Of a stretch of 5,839 bases of DNA, positions 5,456 to 5,839 are shown one piece after another. The position numbers were made by a program, and so were the translations under genes. The notes under the pieces were generated by a model, which saw only the letters and a program-made list of their open reading frames with translations, made no database searches and was not told the DNA's origin. Location: NCBI GenBank assembly GCA_031271245.1, contig JAISWC010000188.1, positions 1 to 5,839 on the forward strand, read 5' to 3'. Source of the stretch: Tannerella sp. GTDB taxonomy: Bacteria; Bacteroidota; Bacteroidia; Bacteroidales; Tannerellaceae. Position 1 is the stretch's first letter; every line of letters begins with the position of its first letter.

Positions 5456-5839
5456 ATGGCGACAATTTTAAAGTCAGACGGGCGGGAATTTAAAGAAAAT
5501 CCCAACAAGATAGACGGTTTCAGGATATTCTCCGATGTTTCGAGGATTAAAAAAGGAGTGAATCCTCAACAGTTGAATTTCGATTTGCGGCAGTTAAATC
5601 CGGGTCAATACTGTGCGGCATATCATTTTCACCGGTATGCGGAGGAGTTGTTTATGATCATTTCCGGTTCTGCCACGTTGAGAACGCCGGAAGGACTGGA
5701 AGTTGTCGAAAGCGGCGATTTGATCTTTTTTGAGATGGGCGCATCGGGAGCGCACCAGCTGTACAACCATACGGATGAACCTTGTACCTACTTGGATATA
5801 AGAACTTTTATGGGATATGACGTATGCGAATATCCCGAT
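5456..5839 (+). CDS. Cupin-domain protein (3' truncated by window end)
   Basis: An open frame from the ATG at 5456 gives 128 residues with no stop before the right edge, so the C-terminus is missing. It carries a conserved-barrel cupin of the cupin_2 kind. Motif 1 is HFHRYAEELFMIISG (57-71), giving ligands His57, His59 and Glu64 in the HxH-X4-E-X6-G spacing. Motif 2 is GDLIFFEMGASGAHQLYN (87-104), with His100 as the fourth metal ligand and Asn104. The Pro usual in motif 2 is replaced by Glu93. It probably binds a divalent metal and a small ligand; cupins of this kind include sugar isomerases, dioxygenases and sensory proteins, and I cannot choose between them. The leader is A-rich without a Shine-Dalgarno site. 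GC is about 44% over 5461-5839 by hand count, below the phosphatase next door. Confidence 0.85.
   Translation, partial: MATILKSDGREFKENPNKIDGFRIFSDVSRIKKGVNPQQLNFDLRQLNPGQYCAAYHFHRYAEELFMIISGSATLRTPEGLEVVESGDLIFFEMGASGAHQLYNHTDEPCTYLDIRTFMGYDVCEYPD

Overview
The window looks like chromosomal DNA of a Bacteroidales bacterium with fairly high GC. Three things point there. Promoters of the Bacteroidetes type (TTTG, about 20 nt, TAnnTTTG) stand before two of the genes. Most starts have A-rich leaders without a Shine-Dalgarno sequence. The HAD phosphatase closely resembles the Bacteroides thetaiotaomicron sugar phosphatase BT4131, as I remember that sequence. All genes lie on the + strand. The species cannot be fixed from the sequence alone.

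Layout. (1) Positions 1-334 hold the 3' end of an unrecognised gene, followed after 12 nt by a complete AspT/YidE-type membrane antiporter (347-2023); the two are probably co-transcribed. (2) A new promoter (2095-2126) starts a small membrane-protein pair: a GYF_2-proline linker-CD225/dispanin protein (2154-2669) and a DUF2752 protein with a CPGCGSQR motif (2764-3159), separated by a strong hairpin. (3) A spacer with a tandem 7-bp repeat and a second promoter leads to a PaaK-like acyl/aryl-CoA ligase (3287-4591). A HAD-IIB sugar phosphatase (4595-5380) begins 3 nt after it and is very likely translated from the same mRNA. (4) A cupin gene starts at 5456 and runs off the right edge; its GC is clearly lower (about 44% by hand count) than that of the phosphatase (about 60%).

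The genes do not form one obvious pathway. The window reads as several short housekeeping or accessory transcription units: a transporter, a small membrane module of unknown role, an adenylating enzyme coupled to a phosphatase, and a cupin. The least understood part is the GYF_2/CD225 plus DUF2752 pair. I see no mobile element, CRISPR array, tRNA or rRNA. No gene-free stretch exceeds 130 nt.
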